Notes under the pieces: generated by a model
What the model was told of the DNA's origin: nothing
The model's input: only the letters and a program-made list of their open reading frames with translations
The model's database searches: none
In this document: in pieces, positions 6,750 through 15,066 of the stretch
Layout of the letters: every line of letters starts with the position of its first letter
How positions within the stretch are numbered: position 1 is the stretch's first letter
Assembly: GCA_000402295.1 (NCBI GenBank)
Contig: AQRW01000179.1
Location: 21,135 to 43,421, forward strand
DNA: 22,287 bases
DNA from: Candidatus Aerophobus profundus SCGC AAA252-L23
GTDB lineage: Bacteria > Aerophobota > Aerophobia > Aerophobales > Aerophobaceae
Direction: 5' to 3'
Translations under genes and position numbers: made by a program

Positions 6750-8221
6750 GAAGCAAACTGGTTCTCCGACCTTTCTCGGGTATTGAAGGTGACCTGGAGA
6801 TAAAGACTCTGCTTGACAACCACCGGGTAGTCAAATCTTATTGTTCAGGAACGGTATTTCGGGGGTTTGAGAATCTATTGAGAGGAAGATCTCTCATGGA
6901 TGCTCTGGTTTTTGTATGCAGGATATGTGGTGTTTGTGGAGTGGCGCACTCATTTGCTGCTGCCAAGGCCATGAGGGGAATACTCGGGGTAAAAGCAACC
7001 AGGAATGGGTATTTGTGTCAAAATGTTGCCCTGGCCACCGAGGCTATACTTAACCAGCTTGGGCATTTTTACTTGCTTTTTGCTCCGGACCTGGTGAATT
7101 GCCGGTATTCCTTTCACCCTTTTTACTCCCGGGTGGTGAAGAGATTCTCTGCCTTCTCGGGAACTTCATATCAAGAGTTCATCGAGGCCAGAAAGAAACT
7201 GCTGGTTATAATGGGACTCTTCGCCGGAAAGTGGCCCAACACTTTGGCCCTTCATCCAGGAGGAACTACCAAGACTGTGAACAGAAGTGAAATAATAAGA
7301 TGCCTGGGGAGCTTGAGAGAATTCCAAGATTTCATAGAAAAAACTCTCCTGGAGTGCGATACTGAAGGCTGGCTAAACAATAAGTCCTTGAAAGACATAG
7401 AAGAATGGTCTAATAGTGAAAAACAGGGCCAAAGTGATCTTGGCATATTTATCAAATTTGGGCAAGGAATAGGACTATCTCAACTGGGCAAAAGCCCGGG
7501 AAAACTGATGTGTTATGGCGGATATGATCTTAATCAGCGAGAAGGCTTGTATGAGGGTGGCTTCTACAATGGAGACATCTATCCTTTGCATGCGGAGAAG
7601 ATAACTGAAGAACAAGACTTTAGTTGGTTGGAAAAAGGGGGAACTCATCCCTTTGACGGCACCACAGAACCATTCATGGAAAAAGAAGGAGCTTATACCT
7701 GGTCGAAGTCTCCCCGCTATCGGGGGCAGGTGGTGGAGGTAGGGGCTCTCGCCCGGATGGTGATCAATCAGGATCCTCTGATTAGCGATGTCTTTCAAAA
7801 ATTGGGTTCAAATGTCCGATCCAGAACTCTGGCTCGATTGCATGAAGCGATAGTCCTTACCAAGAAAATTGGTCAATGGATAGACCAGATAGATTGTGAC
7901 CAACCTTTCTGCCTTAAGCCCGGGAAGATTATGAGGTCAAGGGGGAAAGGATTGATAGAAGCAGCAAGAGGAGCTCTTGGTCATTGGATAAGAGTGGAAA
8001 AAGGGAGAATAAAGAACTACCAAATTATTAGCCCCACTACCTGGAATTTCTCCCCTCGGGATTCCGGTGAGATTCCCGGGGTTCTCGAACAGACCCTTGC
8101 CGATACCATAGTCAAGGACTTAGAGGAACCTCTGGAGGTTTATCATATAGTAAGATCCTACGATCCTTGCCTCTTTTGTAGCGTCCACCTGATTGAGGTG
8201 AAAAAAAACCATGAGCGTTAA
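6746..8221 (+). CDS. [NiFe]-hydrogenase large subunit, group 2, regulatory-type candidate
   Basis: This 491-residue catalytic subunit retains all four Ni-binding cysteines: Cys61 and Cys64 in CRICGVCGVAHS, and Cys475 and Cys478 in SYDPCLFCSVH. Supporting motifs are GTVFRGFENLLRGR (L0), LHPGGTT, SPRYRGQVVEVGALARM and RGKGLIEAARGALGHW. The residue between the first two Ni ligands is Val63. In oxygen-tolerant regulatory hydrogenases this gas-channel position is often Ile, so a narrowed channel is not indicated here. Only ten residues follow His481. Standard enzymes have a longer tail that a dedicated protease removes, and true regulatory hydrogenases have none, so this is intermediate. The ATG overlaps the small-subunit stop (ATGA). 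Its gene overlaps the histidine kinase gene by 11 bases. That arrangement argues for H2 sensing rather than energy metabolism. No protease or hyp maturation genes are in the window. Confidence 0.87.
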   Translation: MRSKLVLRPFSGIEGDLEIKTLLDNHRVVKSYCSGTVFRGFENLLRGRSLMDALVFVCRICGVCGVAHSFAAAKAMRGILGVKATRNGYLCQNVALATEAILNQLGHFYLLFAPDLVNCRYSFHPFYSRVVKRFSAFSGTSYQEFIEARKKLLVIMGLFAGKWPNTLALHPGGTTKTVNRSEIIRCLGSLREFQDFIEKTLLECDTEGWLNNKSLKDIEEWSNSEKQGQSDLGIFIKFGQGIGLSQLGKSPGKLMCYGGYDLNQREGLYEGGFYNGDIYPLHAEKITEEQDFSWLEKGGTHPFDGTTEPFMEKEGAYTWSKSPRYRGQVVEVGALARMVINQDPLISDVFQKLGSNVRSRTLARLHEAIVLTKKIGQWIDQIDCDQPFCLKPGKIMRSRGKGLIEAARGALGHWIRVEKGRIKNYQIISPTTWNFSPRDSGEIPGVLEQTLADTIVKDLEEPLEVYHIVRSYDPCLFCSVHLIEVKKNHER

Positions 8222-9509
8222 TCGAACAGCTTATCCTTCCGAACAATTTCTGCAAGAAAAGATGTGGATCGAGATAATTCAAAGCGTGGAACATCTTTAC
8301 GCCGAACTCGCTAACAACCAGGCGAAGATAGAGAAAAAAAACGAGGAACTTTCTCAAGCCAAAGAATTTATAGAAAATGTGTTAGAAAATATGGCGGAAA
8401 CCCTGTTGATAACAGATAACCAGGGAACAATAAAGAAAGTGAACAAAGCCACCCTGCATTTGCTCAGATATTTGGAAGAGGAGATATTAGGAAGACCGAT
8501 AAGAACCATATTGTACTTAGAGGAGGGAAGAGAGAATCTACTGGAAGAATACTACCTGGATAACCGTAGGGGACCGGAGCGAGTTCAGAACTTCGATATG
8601 AATTATCTGACCAAAGAGGGAGAAAAAATACCCATGAGCTTCAGCAGTTCCCGTATGAAAAATACCAAGGGACGGATTGTTGGTGTAATTATGGTAGCTC
8701 GAGATATGAGAAAGATCAGGAAACTCCTCCGGGTTACCAAAGAGACTGCCAAAGCCGAAAGAAAAAAGGCTCAGGAGCTGCGAAAAGCTTACCAGGAACT
8801 CCAGAATCTTCAAAATCAACTCGTTCAGTCGGAGAAATTAGCCTCCATCGGTAGACTGGCTGCTGGAGTGGCGCACGAGATAAATAATCCTCTCACCGGA
8901 GTGTTGACTTTCGCTCATCTCCTCTTATCAGATATACCCGACAACGATTCCCGACGAGATGACTTGGAAATTATTGTTAAAGAAGCTACTCGCTGCCGAT
9001 TAGTTGCCCAAAATCTTCTGGATTTTGCCCGACAAAATGAGCCTCAGAAGACGCCAACTGATATAAACAGAGTTGTGGAGGAAATTCTTTCTCTATTGGA
9101 GAACCAGGTTCGTTTTCAGAATATTAAGATAATGAAGAATCTCCATCCTTCCCTTCCGGCCTTGCTAATCGATGCAAATCAAATCCAACAAGCATTCATG
9201 AACATAATCCTTAACGCCCAGGAGGCTATGCTCCAGAGAGGATCCTTGACCGTAGGCACTGATTTGAGCAAAGATGGCGACTTCGTCGAAGTTAAGTTCA
9301 TCGACACCGGCTGTGGGATACCAAAAGAGAATCTAAGTACAATATTCGAGCCCTTCTTTACAACCAAAGACGTCGGTAAAGGAACTGGGCTGGGGCTGGC
9401 CATCACTTATGGAATTACAAAAAGGCACGGAGGGGATATTTGTGTACGGAGCAGAGAAGGTAAAGGTACAACAATTATCGTTAGATTGCCGGTTAATACC
9501 AGAAGGTGA
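8211..9509 (+). CDS. Soluble PAS-domain sensor histidine kinase (HoxJ/HupT-like)
   Basis: This 432-residue kinase has no membrane segment. Its order is an N-terminal coiled coil (about 20-58), a PAS domain (about 55-165, ENMAETLLITDNQGTI), a second coiled coil (about 170-210), a HisKA domain with phospho-acceptor His222 in GVAHEINNPL, and a HATPase domain with N-box Asn335, G1 DTGCGI (365-370), PFF (381-383) and G2 GTGLGL (391-396). All catalytic motifs are intact. A soluble PAS kinase encoded in overlap with hydrogenase subunits is the layout of HoxJ/HupT. In those systems the kinase complexes with the regulatory hydrogenase and its activity changes with H2. GAGGTGA precedes the ATG. Its partner regulator gene overlaps the stop by 4 bases. 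That the signal is H2 is inference from context. Confidence 0.9.
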   Translation: MSVNRTAYPSEQFLQEKMWIEIIQSVEHLYAELANNQAKIEKKNEELSQAKEFIENVLENMAETLLITDNQGTIKKVNKATLHLLRYLEEEILGRPIRTILYLEEGRENLLEEYYLDNRRGPERVQNFDMNYLTKEGEKIPMSFSSSRMKNTKGRIVGVIMVARDMRKIRKLLRVTKETAKAERKKAQELRKAYQELQNLQNQLVQSEKLASIGRLAAGVAHEINNPLTGVLTFAHLLLSDIPDNDSRRDDLEIIVKEATRCRLVAQNLLDFARQNEPQKTPTDINRVVEEILSLLENQVRFQNIKIMKNLHPSLPALLIDANQIQQAFMNIILNAQEAMLQRGSLTVGTDLSKDGDFVEVKFIDTGCGIPKENLSTIFEPFFTTKDVGKGTGLGLAITYGITKRHGGDICVRSREGKGTTIIVRLPVNTRR

Positions 9510-10948
9510 GGAAAGTGCCAGAGAAAGCAGAAATTATCGTAATAGATGATGAGCCAGTGATCGGCAAGAGTTGTCGCCGCATTCTTGAGAGGGCAGGACA
9601 TGCAGTGGAAACTACTACTAACAGCATCCAGGCACTCGAGAGAATCAGACAAGAAACGTTTGATGTAGCCATAGTGGATTTGAAAATGCCGGAGATTGAT
9701 GGCCTGGAACTCCTCCAGAGAATAAAACAGGACCATCCCGAAATTATGGTGATAATGATCACCGCTTATTCTACTGTGGATACCGCCGTAAAGGCTATAA
9801 AAATGGGAGCCTTTGACTATGTTCCCAAGCCTTTTACCCCGGATGAGCTGGAGATCACAGTAAAGAAAGCGCTGGACAAAAAGAGTCTGCTTTTTGAAAA
9901 CCGTTACCTGCGGAATCAGCTTCGGGAAAGACATAGATTTGATAATATGATAGGTAAAAGCCGGAAAATTCAGGAAGTGTATAAGATAATGGAAAGAGTT
10001 GCTCCCACCGATTCCACTGTACTCATCTATGGTAAAAGTGGGACGGGAAAAGAATTAGTGGCCAAGGCAATTCACTACAACTCACCGCGTAAGGGCAAAC
10101 CGTTCATATCGGTTGATTGTGGAGCACTTTCCGAGAGTCTGCTGGAAAGTGAACTTTTTGGTCACGTCAAAGGTTCTTTCACTGACGCTACGGTTACCAA
10201 ACCCGGACTATTCGAAGTGGCCAGTGGAGGAACGTTTTTCCTCGACGAGGTCAGTAACATAAGCCTTGCCATCCAAGCCAAACTTCTCAGGGTTTTGCAG
10301 GAGAGAGAGTTTAAACCAGTAGGTGGTACAAAATGGAAAAAAGTGGACATCCGTCTGATAACGGCCACCAATAGAGACCTCAAAGAATTGATCAAGGAAG
10401 GCAGCTTTCGTGAGGATCTGTTCTACCGGCTCAATATTGTCCCCATACTCTTACCCCCCTTAAGAGAACGCCGAGAGGATATTCCCCTTCTTGCCTTCCA
10501 TTTTCTCCAGAAGTACAATCGAAGCCGAAACCGAAAAATAAAAACTGTTTCTTCCCAAGCTATGGAACTGCTAATCAATTATTCCTGGCCAGGCAACGTC
10601 CGAGAGCTGGAGAATGTGATCGAACGAGCAATGGTAATGAACGAGACCGACACCATATGCTCCGAATATCTACCTTCAAATATTGGGAAAAGAGAACCTG
10701 CCGCGGAGGTAGTGGTTCCCAAAGGCTGGCAAGAAGTAAGAAAGGTAAAGAGAGAATTGACCAAGAAACTGGTTGCCCAGATAGAAGAAAGATTTGTTCT
10801 GAAAACCCTGGAACGAAACCACTGGAATGTGACTAAATCAGCAAAGGATGCAGGAATGCAACGTCCTAACTTCCAGGCCTTAATGCGCAAACACAACATA
10901 AAGAGGCCACCGGTGTCTCTATTACGTACCCCAAGCTCACCCTACTAA
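9506..10948 (+). CDS. NtrC-type sigma-54-dependent response regulator (HoxA/HupR-like)
   Basis: The 480-residue activator has a receiver domain (acidic Asp14-Asp15, phospho-acceptor Asp58 in VDLKMP, Lys108), an AAA+ domain and a Fis-type helix-turn-helix (about 430-465, LERNHWNVTKSAKDAG). In the AAA+ domain Walker A is GKSGTGKE (176-183), Walker B GGTFFLDEV (241-249) and the arginine-finger region REDLFYRLN. The sigma-54-contacting loop reads GSFTDA (223-228) instead of the canonical GAFTGA: the key Phe and Thr are kept, while Ala becomes Ser and the second Gly becomes Asp. It should convert the phosphorylation signal into ATP-driven opening of sigma-54 promoters, two of which lie at 18574 and 19005. 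Translation starts at GTG overlapping the kinase stop; a second GTG at 9515 is possible. Confidence 0.92.
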   Translation: MRKVPEKAEIIVIDDEPVIGKSCRRILERAGHAVETTTNSIQALERIRQETFDVAIVDLKMPEIDGLELLQRIKQDHPEIMVIMITAYSTVDTAVKAIKMGAFDYVPKPFTPDELEITVKKALDKKSLLFENRYLRNQLRERHRFDNMIGKSRKIQEVYKIMERVAPTDSTVLIYGKSGTGKELVAKAIHYNSPRKGKPFISVDCGALSESLLESELFGHVKGSFTDATVTKPGLFEVASGGTFFLDEVSNISLAIQAKLLRVLQEREFKPVGGTKWKKVDIRLITATNRDLKELIKEGSFREDLFYRLNIVPILLPPLRERREDIPLLAFHFLQKYNRSRNRKIKTVSSQAMELLINYSWPGNVRELENVIERAMVMNETDTICSEYLPSNIGKREPAAEVVVPKGWQEVRKVKRELTKKLVAQIEERFVLKTLERNHWNVTKSAKDAGMQRPNFQALMRKHNIKRPPVSLLRTPSSPY

Positions 10949-10963
10949 ATGTCCCCCTGACCA

Positions 10964-11449
10964 CTATTTAGCCCCCTTTGGGTGTCCTTTTCCCTTTATC
11001 ATGTCCAGGCCGTGGAGGGCAATGGGAAGAATAATTGCCAGGCACTCCTTAACTGCTCTGGGACTTCCCGGGAGGTTGATGATAATGCTTTCTCCTCTCG
11101 TTCCGGCAATCGCCCGGGAAAGCATGGCCATGGGCGTGATCTCGAAACTTTTTTGACGCATAAACTCGCCAAAACCAGGAATCTCCTTTTCTATTACTTC
11201 CCCGGTGGCCTCCGGAGTGACATCCCGGGAAGAGAGGCCTGTACCCCCGGTAGTGAAAACAAGATCTGCCTTGAGTTGATCAACCGATTCCTTAATGGCC
11301 TGACCTATGGAAGCTTTCTCGTCCGGGATAATTTCATGTTTTACCACCTCACCCAGGTTCTCTACCATTTGCCGGATGAGAGGTCCGCTTTTGTCCTCTC
11401 GTTTTCCCTCTGAGCAGCTATCACTCACGGTGATGATTCCGATTTTCAT
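10964..11449 (-). CDS. mogA: MogA/MoaB-family molybdopterin adenylyltransferase
   Basis: This enzyme adenylates molybdopterin with ATP, activating it for metal insertion by MoeA. The 161-residue protein has the family signature TTGGTGLSSRDVTPEAT in its middle and the second pterin-site motif INLPGSPRAVKE toward the end. Length is normal for stand-alone MogA/MoaB. It is the last gene of the minus-strand operon and its ATG overlaps the stop of the MOSC gene by 4 bases. The stop faces the NtrC-type gene convergently with 15 bases between them, and no clear hairpin terminator is visible there. MogA and the MoaB form that acts the same way cannot be separated by eye. Confidence 0.9.
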   Translation of the reverse strand: MKIGIITVSDSCSEGKREDKSGPLIRQMVENLGEVVKHEIIPDEKASIGQAIKESVDQLKADLVFTTGGTGLSSRDVTPEATGEVIEKEIPGFGEFMRQKSFEITPMAMLSRAIAGTRGESIIINLPGSPRAVKECLAIILPIALHGLDMIKGKGHPKGAK

Positions 11450-11904
11450 AATTTCATCCTCATTACATCACCGACCTTTATTTTCCCGCCTCGGAGGACC
11501 TCAACGAAGATTCCTTCCTGAGGCATGATGCATTTTCCTATTTTTTGATAAATGGCACACCGGGTGTGGCATTTTTTTCCAATCTGGGTCACTTTCACCT
11601 CTATTTTGTCCCCGATCGTCATTCGGTCACCCACTCTCAGTTGGGCCAAATCCAAACCTTGGGTTGTGATGTTCTCGGCAAAATCGCCTGGTCTAAGTTC
11701 CCTCAGTTCCGACGTCTCAATTTGGGGACAGGTATTCTGGCTCTTGATCCTCTCCCAGGCGAGAAAGCTTACCTGTCGGTGCCACTTCCCACTGTGAGCG
11801 TCCCCCAAAAGGCCCCAGTCTTCCCTCAAGTAGCCCTCCTTGACCGGCCGTTTAGGAACTCCCTTGATTTGACTCCGGTTGACTGATAAGACTCTCCCGG
11901 CCAT
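11446..11904 (-). CDS. MOSC-domain protein
   Basis: MOSC domains, named after the C-terminal domain of Moco sulfurase, are predicted to bind sulfur or handle molybdenum cofactor. The 152-residue protein is a stand-alone MOSC domain. It carries GLLGDAHSGKWHRQVSFL near 31-48 and the conserved cysteine region KKCHTRCAIYQKIGKC around 111-125, with Cys112 as the family's candidate sulfur-carrying residue. The start at 11904 lies one base after the moaC stop and has GAGAGG just upstream. An in-frame ATG at 11934 would add ten residues overlapping moaC and is less likely. Its position between moaC and mogA argues for a direct part in cofactor maturation, perhaps sulfuration or cofactor transfer to formate dehydrogenase. 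The precise reaction is unknown. Confidence 0.88.
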   Translation of the reverse strand: MAGRVLSVNRSQIKGVPKRPVKEGYLREDWGLLGDAHSGKWHRQVSFLAWERIKSQNTCPQIETSELRELRPGDFAENITTQGLDLAQLRVGDRMTIGDKIEVKVTQIGKKCHTRCAIYQKIGKCIMPQEGIFVEVLRGGKIKVGDVMRMKL

Positions 11905-11905
11905 C

Positions 11906-12340
11906 TTACCTCTCTCTTCTGATAAAATCTCCACTTCTTCCCCCCGTCTTCTTCATCAGTCTGATATGACGTATCTCCAGAGTTCGGTCTACTCCCTTGC
12001 ACATATCATAGATGGTCAGGGCGGCAGTAGCCACAGCAGTTAGGGCCTCCATTTCGACCCCGGTTCTGTCTACTGCGCCTATCTCAGCTCTTATCTCGAT
12101 TTCATTTTTCCCTAAGACAAAGTCTATCTTTGAGTGGGTGATCTGCAAAGGGTGGCATAGAGGAATAAGCTCGGGTGTCTTTTTGGCAGCCAGGATTGCT
12201 GCTACCTTGGCACAATTAATGACATCTCCTTTAGGAATTCTTCCTTTTTTGATAGACTCAATAGTCTCACTGGAGAGGAGAATCTTTCCTTGAGCGGTGG
12301 CTTCTCTCCTGGTAATCTTCTTTTGCCCGACATCAATCAT
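11906..12340 (-). CDS. moaC: Cyclic pyranopterin monophosphate synthase MoaC
   Basis: MoaC converts the MoaA product, 3',8-cyclo-7,8-dihydro-GTP, into cyclic pyranopterin monophosphate, the first stable Moco precursor. The 144-residue protein contains the signature KKTPELIPLCHPLQITH and the second active-site block VEMEALTAVATAALTIYDMCK, with the catalytic Asp and Lys present. Length is slightly below the usual 155-160 residues, with no missing motif. It begins one base after the moaA stop behind an AGGGGG ribosome binding site, and ends one base before the MOSC start. Confidence 0.95.
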   Translation of the reverse strand: MIDVGQKKITRREATAQGKILLSSETIESIKKGRIPKGDVINCAKVAAILAAKKTPELIPLCHPLQITHSKIDFVLGKNEIEIRAEIGAVDRTGVEMEALTAVATAALTIYDMCKGVDRTLEIRHIRLMKKTGGRSGDFIRRER

Positions 12341-12341
12341 T

Positions 12342-13292
12342 TTAGCCCCCTATTTGAAACATATACCTGACCCCTTGATAAGGTACCTCCGGTTTCTTCT
12401 TTAGTTTTTCATTGATAGCCAAATCAAATGAGGCCTTGATTTCATAATCCCAATTCTTTTCTTGTAGGACCCTTCTCAAGTCAATCTCCAGACTGGAACC
12501 CAGGCACGGCCTGAGCTTCCCCACCGCGCTTAATCGCAACCTGGTGCATTGATGACAGAATGGTTGGCTTATCGGGCTGATGAACCCTACCATCACTCCA
12601 GTATGACTAATCTTGAAATACCGGGCTGGTGAGCAATGGGACAAAAACGGTAGGGGTTTCGCAGTGCCCCATCTACTCTCAATGACCCCTTTTACTGACA
12701 CATTTGAGAGATACCAGCCATTTTCCTTTGATCCACCGATGGGCATATGCTCGATGAAACGTACAATCAGTCGCTCTTCCTGGGCAAAATTAACAAAATC
12801 GAGAATCTCATCGTCATTAACCCCCTTCAAAATCACCACGTTGATCTTAATTGGCTCCAATCCAGCCCGCCTGGCCGCTCTTATTCCCTCCAATACCTGG
12901 AGCAGACAATCGCAACCAGTGATTCTGGTAAACTTGTCCCGGTCCAGACTGTCCAAACTGACGTTGATTCGGGAAAGCCCTGCCTTCTTCAGTCGCTGAG
13001 CAAACCCCAGCAGCCTCACTCCATTGGTAGTCATCGGTAAATCCCTTATTCCCTTCATCCGGCTGAGGATTCTCACCAGGTCAACAATTCTATTCCTCAT
13101 CAGCGGCTCTCCGCCAGTAATCCTTACCTTCCACATTCCCCGCTCAGCCGCCAAGCTAACTATGCGACCTATTTCCTCAAAACTCAATAGCTCCTCTCGC
13201 CTAAGGTGTCTCACCGGCGTAGACGGCCTGCAGTAAATACACTTTAGGCTGCAGCGGTCGGTGACCGAAACACGTAGATAATCGACCTTCAT
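12342..13292 (-). CDS. moaA: GTP 3',8-cyclase MoaA (radical SAM)
   Basis: MoaA performs the radical-SAM cyclisation of GTP that starts molybdenum/tungsten cofactor synthesis. From the ATG at 13292 the protein has 316 residues. The N-terminal [4Fe-4S] motif is Cys14-x3-Cys18-x2-Cys21 (TDRCSLKCIYC). The SAM-binding RITGGEPLMR and the C-terminal second-cluster motif FCHQCTRLRL...CL are present. The essential terminal Gly-Gly is also present (FQIGG). The open frame extends upstream to 13376, but the extra 28 residues would lie in the end of moeA and look unlike MoaA. The chosen ATG overlaps the moeA stop as ATGA, consistent with translational coupling. Confidence 0.95.
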   Translation of the reverse strand: MKVDYLRVSVTDRCSLKCIYCRPSTPVRHLRREELLSFEEIGRIVSLAAERGMWKVRITGGEPLMRNRIVDLVRILSRMKGIRDLPMTTNGVRLLGFAQRLKKAGLSRINVSLDSLDRDKFTRITGCDCLLQVLEGIRAARRAGLEPIKINVVILKGVNDDEILDFVNFAQEERLIVRFIEHMPIGGSKENGWYLSNVSVKGVIESRWGTAKPLPFLSHCSPARYFKISHTGVMVGFISPISQPFCHQCTRLRLSAVGKLRPCLGSSLEIDLRRVLQEKNWDYEIKASFDLAINEKLKKKPEVPYQGVRYMFQIGG

Positions 13293-14308
13293 CTCAGGAG
13301 CTCTATGGAGACTTCCTTTCCCTTTTCCATTATTTCCCTTTCTCCTCCGGTAAAGATGAGGAATCCATCGGCCCACAACATTGATCTTAGGACTCCGGAT
13401 TTCTGTGAAGGAGCGGGGATGGCCAAGTACCTATTTCCTACTCTCCTTAGTTTGACCCTGACGAATTCTCTCCTTGTACCCCTACTGGAAACTGTTTTCT
13501 CAAGAATAGCTCTTACGATGGTTCTTTGCCAATCACATCGGCCCAACATGGAGAAAATGGCTGGACGTACTAAGTTTTCGAAATTGACCATTGAAGAGAC
13601 CGGATAGCCGGGTAAACCGAAGACCAGAGTATGCTTTCTTTTGCCAAAAAAGATAGGTTTTCCCGGTTTTACGGCCACTTTTCGGAAGAACATTTTCACT
13701 CCCCCTTCCCTCAAGACATCCGCCACCAGGTCATAATCTCCTACTGAGACCCCTCCGGAAAGAATCAGAAGCTGGTATGACAATCCCTCTCTAACGCTGG
13801 TAAGAAGATTTTCTTTTTGGTCTGGAGCGATACCCAATCGGTAAGGTTCACCTCCACTGATGAGAACCTGGGAAAAAAGGGCAAAACTATTGCTGTCATA
13901 AATTTTTCCTTCTGCCAAGGTCCCTCCCACTTCCACCAGTTCATCTCCAGTGGAGAGGATGCCAACCTTAGGCTTAGTTGTCACCCGAACATCTTTCTTA
14001 CCAAGACTGGCAAGCATAGCCACTTCTGCCGGCCGAATCAGACTCCCCCGAGATAGAATGAGTTCTCCCTTTTTCACATCTTCCCCGGCCAGGCTCACGT
14101 TTTCCTGACGGTTGACGGGACGAAAAATGTTCACCTTTCCTGTTTTCTTTTCCGTATCCTCCACCATCACTACTGCATTAGCACCCTGAGGCATGGGTGC
14201 CCCGGTCATAATCCTCACCGCCTTACCACTTACCACTACCTTCCTGGTGTTGTGCCCGGCCAAGAAAACATCTATAGCCACCGCAATTCCCCAAGTCATC
14301 TCTTCCAT
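13289..14308 (-). CDS. moeA: MoeA molybdopterin molybdenum/tungsten transferase, N-terminally truncated copy
   Basis: MoeA inserts molybdate or tungstate into adenylylated molybdopterin. This copy has 339 residues against about 400-410 in the family. It lacks roughly the first 75-80 residues, including the DGYA segment that is present in the second moeA at 21956. The central signature VRIMTGAPMPQGANAV, the MoCF-binding stretch GILSTGDELVEVG, LILSGGVSVGDYD, the FGLPGYPVSSMV motif and the C-terminal beta domain are intact. It begins 2 bases after the formate dehydrogenase beta stop. A G-run lies about 11 bases before the ATG. From 14166 to 14260 its DNA is identical to the end of the window. 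The truncation may reflect recombination between the two copies or an assembly chimera; whether it is functional is open. Confidence 0.85.
   Translation of the reverse strand: MEEMTWGIAVAIDVFLAGHNTRKVVVSGKAVRIMTGAPMPQGANAVVMVEDTEKKTGKVNIFRPVNRQENVSLAGEDVKKGELILSRGSLIRPAEVAMLASLGKKDVRVTTKPKVGILSTGDELVEVGGTLAEGKIYDSNSFALFSQVLISGGEPYRLGIAPDQKENLLTSVREGLSYQLLILSGGVSVGDYDLVADVLREGGVKMFFRKVAVKPGKPIFFGKRKHTLVFGLPGYPVSSMVNFENLVRPAIFSMLGRCDWQRTIVRAILEKTVSSRGTRREFVRVKLRRVGNRYLAIPAPSQKSGVLRSMLWADGFLIFTGGEREIMEKGKEVSIELLR
14166..14260 (-). repeat. Inverted repeat arm inside truncated moeA
   Basis: The minus-strand reading of this 95-base stretch is identical, base for base, to 22193-22287 on the plus strand. 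Upstream of the GCCGGGCAC that opens the block, the two moeA copies lose clear similarity abruptly. The far limit is unknown because the window ends inside the second arm. Both arms read the moeA frame in phase. Confidence 0.95.
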
Positions 14309-14310
14309 GA

Positions 14311-15066
14311 CTATTCACCCCCCTTACTATCTTCACTTTGTAGTTTCTTCCAGAGAACAAAGAGAATGGCTAATCCCGGAATTAGTCCAAAAGCCCACTT
14401 AATCCAGTTTGCCTTGTTGGGCCTGCGAGGTTGTTCCGGAAGACCGTACAAAGCAGCCGGCTGCGGCAGCAGGTACATGACTCCCAATCCATCCAGTTCC
14501 TCCTGTCCGTAGAGCCTCACCTGAGGATGCACCTGGGAAAGTTCAGCTTGTCGAGCCCGGGCTTTTCTGAGTATCTCATCTCTGCTGCCAAAAGAGATAG
14601 CTCCGGTAGGACAAGCTTTGGCACAGGCAGGTTGGAGACCATTCAGGATCCGATCGTAGCACATGGTGCATTTCTTAGCCGTACCCGTCTCTGCATCCAT
14701 ATGGATCGATCCAAATGGGCAGCTCTCCACACAATTCTTACACCCGGCGCATATGTTCTGGTCTATGAGGGTGAATCCCCCCTCGTACTTTCGGGCCGCG
14801 GTAGTGGGACAGACCGAAACGCAGGTTGCGTCAGTACAATGCATACACTGCCCTTTACCGAAGAGCCAACGCACACGCCCATTTTCCGATATTTCCTTGA
14901 AATGTATGCGGGTCCAGGTCTTTCCGGAAAGAACAGGTGGATTCTCGTAAGTTCCGGTGAAGACCGTTGTGACTGCGAGAAGCTGATTCCACTGCTTACA
15001 GGCTACTTGACAGCTGCGGCAACCGATACACTTGGACACGTCGTTTAACATAGCTTTCGCCACCAC
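14311..15066 (-). CDS. fdhB: Formate dehydrogenase iron-sulfur (beta) subunit
   Basis: This 251-residue electron-transfer subunit passes electrons between the pterin subunit and a membrane acceptor. Four [4Fe-4S] cysteine sets are visible: CIGCRSCQVAC, CMHCTDATCVSVC, CAGCKNCVESC and CTMC...ACAKAC. Near the C-terminus a single membrane helix (WIKWAFGLIPGLAILFVLW) anchors it, as in FdnH/HybA-type subunits. No signal peptide is present; export by hitch-hiking with the Tat-exported alpha subunit is usual for the family. Translation starts at GTG immediately after the alpha stop, behind a perfect GGAGGTGATC Shine-Dalgarno that lies inside the alpha C-terminus. No cytochrome b (gamma) gene follows, so the quinone or cytochrome partner must be encoded elsewhere or replaced. 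Confidence 0.92.
   Translation of the reverse strand: MVAKAMLNDVSKCIGCRSCQVACKQWNQLLAVTTVFTGTYENPPVLSGKTWTRIHFKEISENGRVRWLFGKGQCMHCTDATCVSVCPTTAARKYEGGFTLIDQNICAGCKNCVESCPFGSIHMDAETGTAKKCTMCYDRILNGLQPACAKACPTGAISFGSRDEILRKARARQAELSQVHPQVRLYGQEELDGLGVMYLLPQPAALYGLPEQPRRPNKANWIKWAFGLIPGLAILFVLWKKLQSEDSKGGE

Noticed and set aside
10949..10963. Bidirectional terminator between the activator gene and mogA
   Set aside because: The G- and C-rich words around the convergent stops do not form a clean stem with a T-run in either direction.
12206..12225. TTGGCAC in moaC, and TGGCAC at 11553 in the MOSC gene, as further sigma-54 promoters
   Set aside because: Neither has a TTGC at the -12 position, and both lie inside coding sequence.
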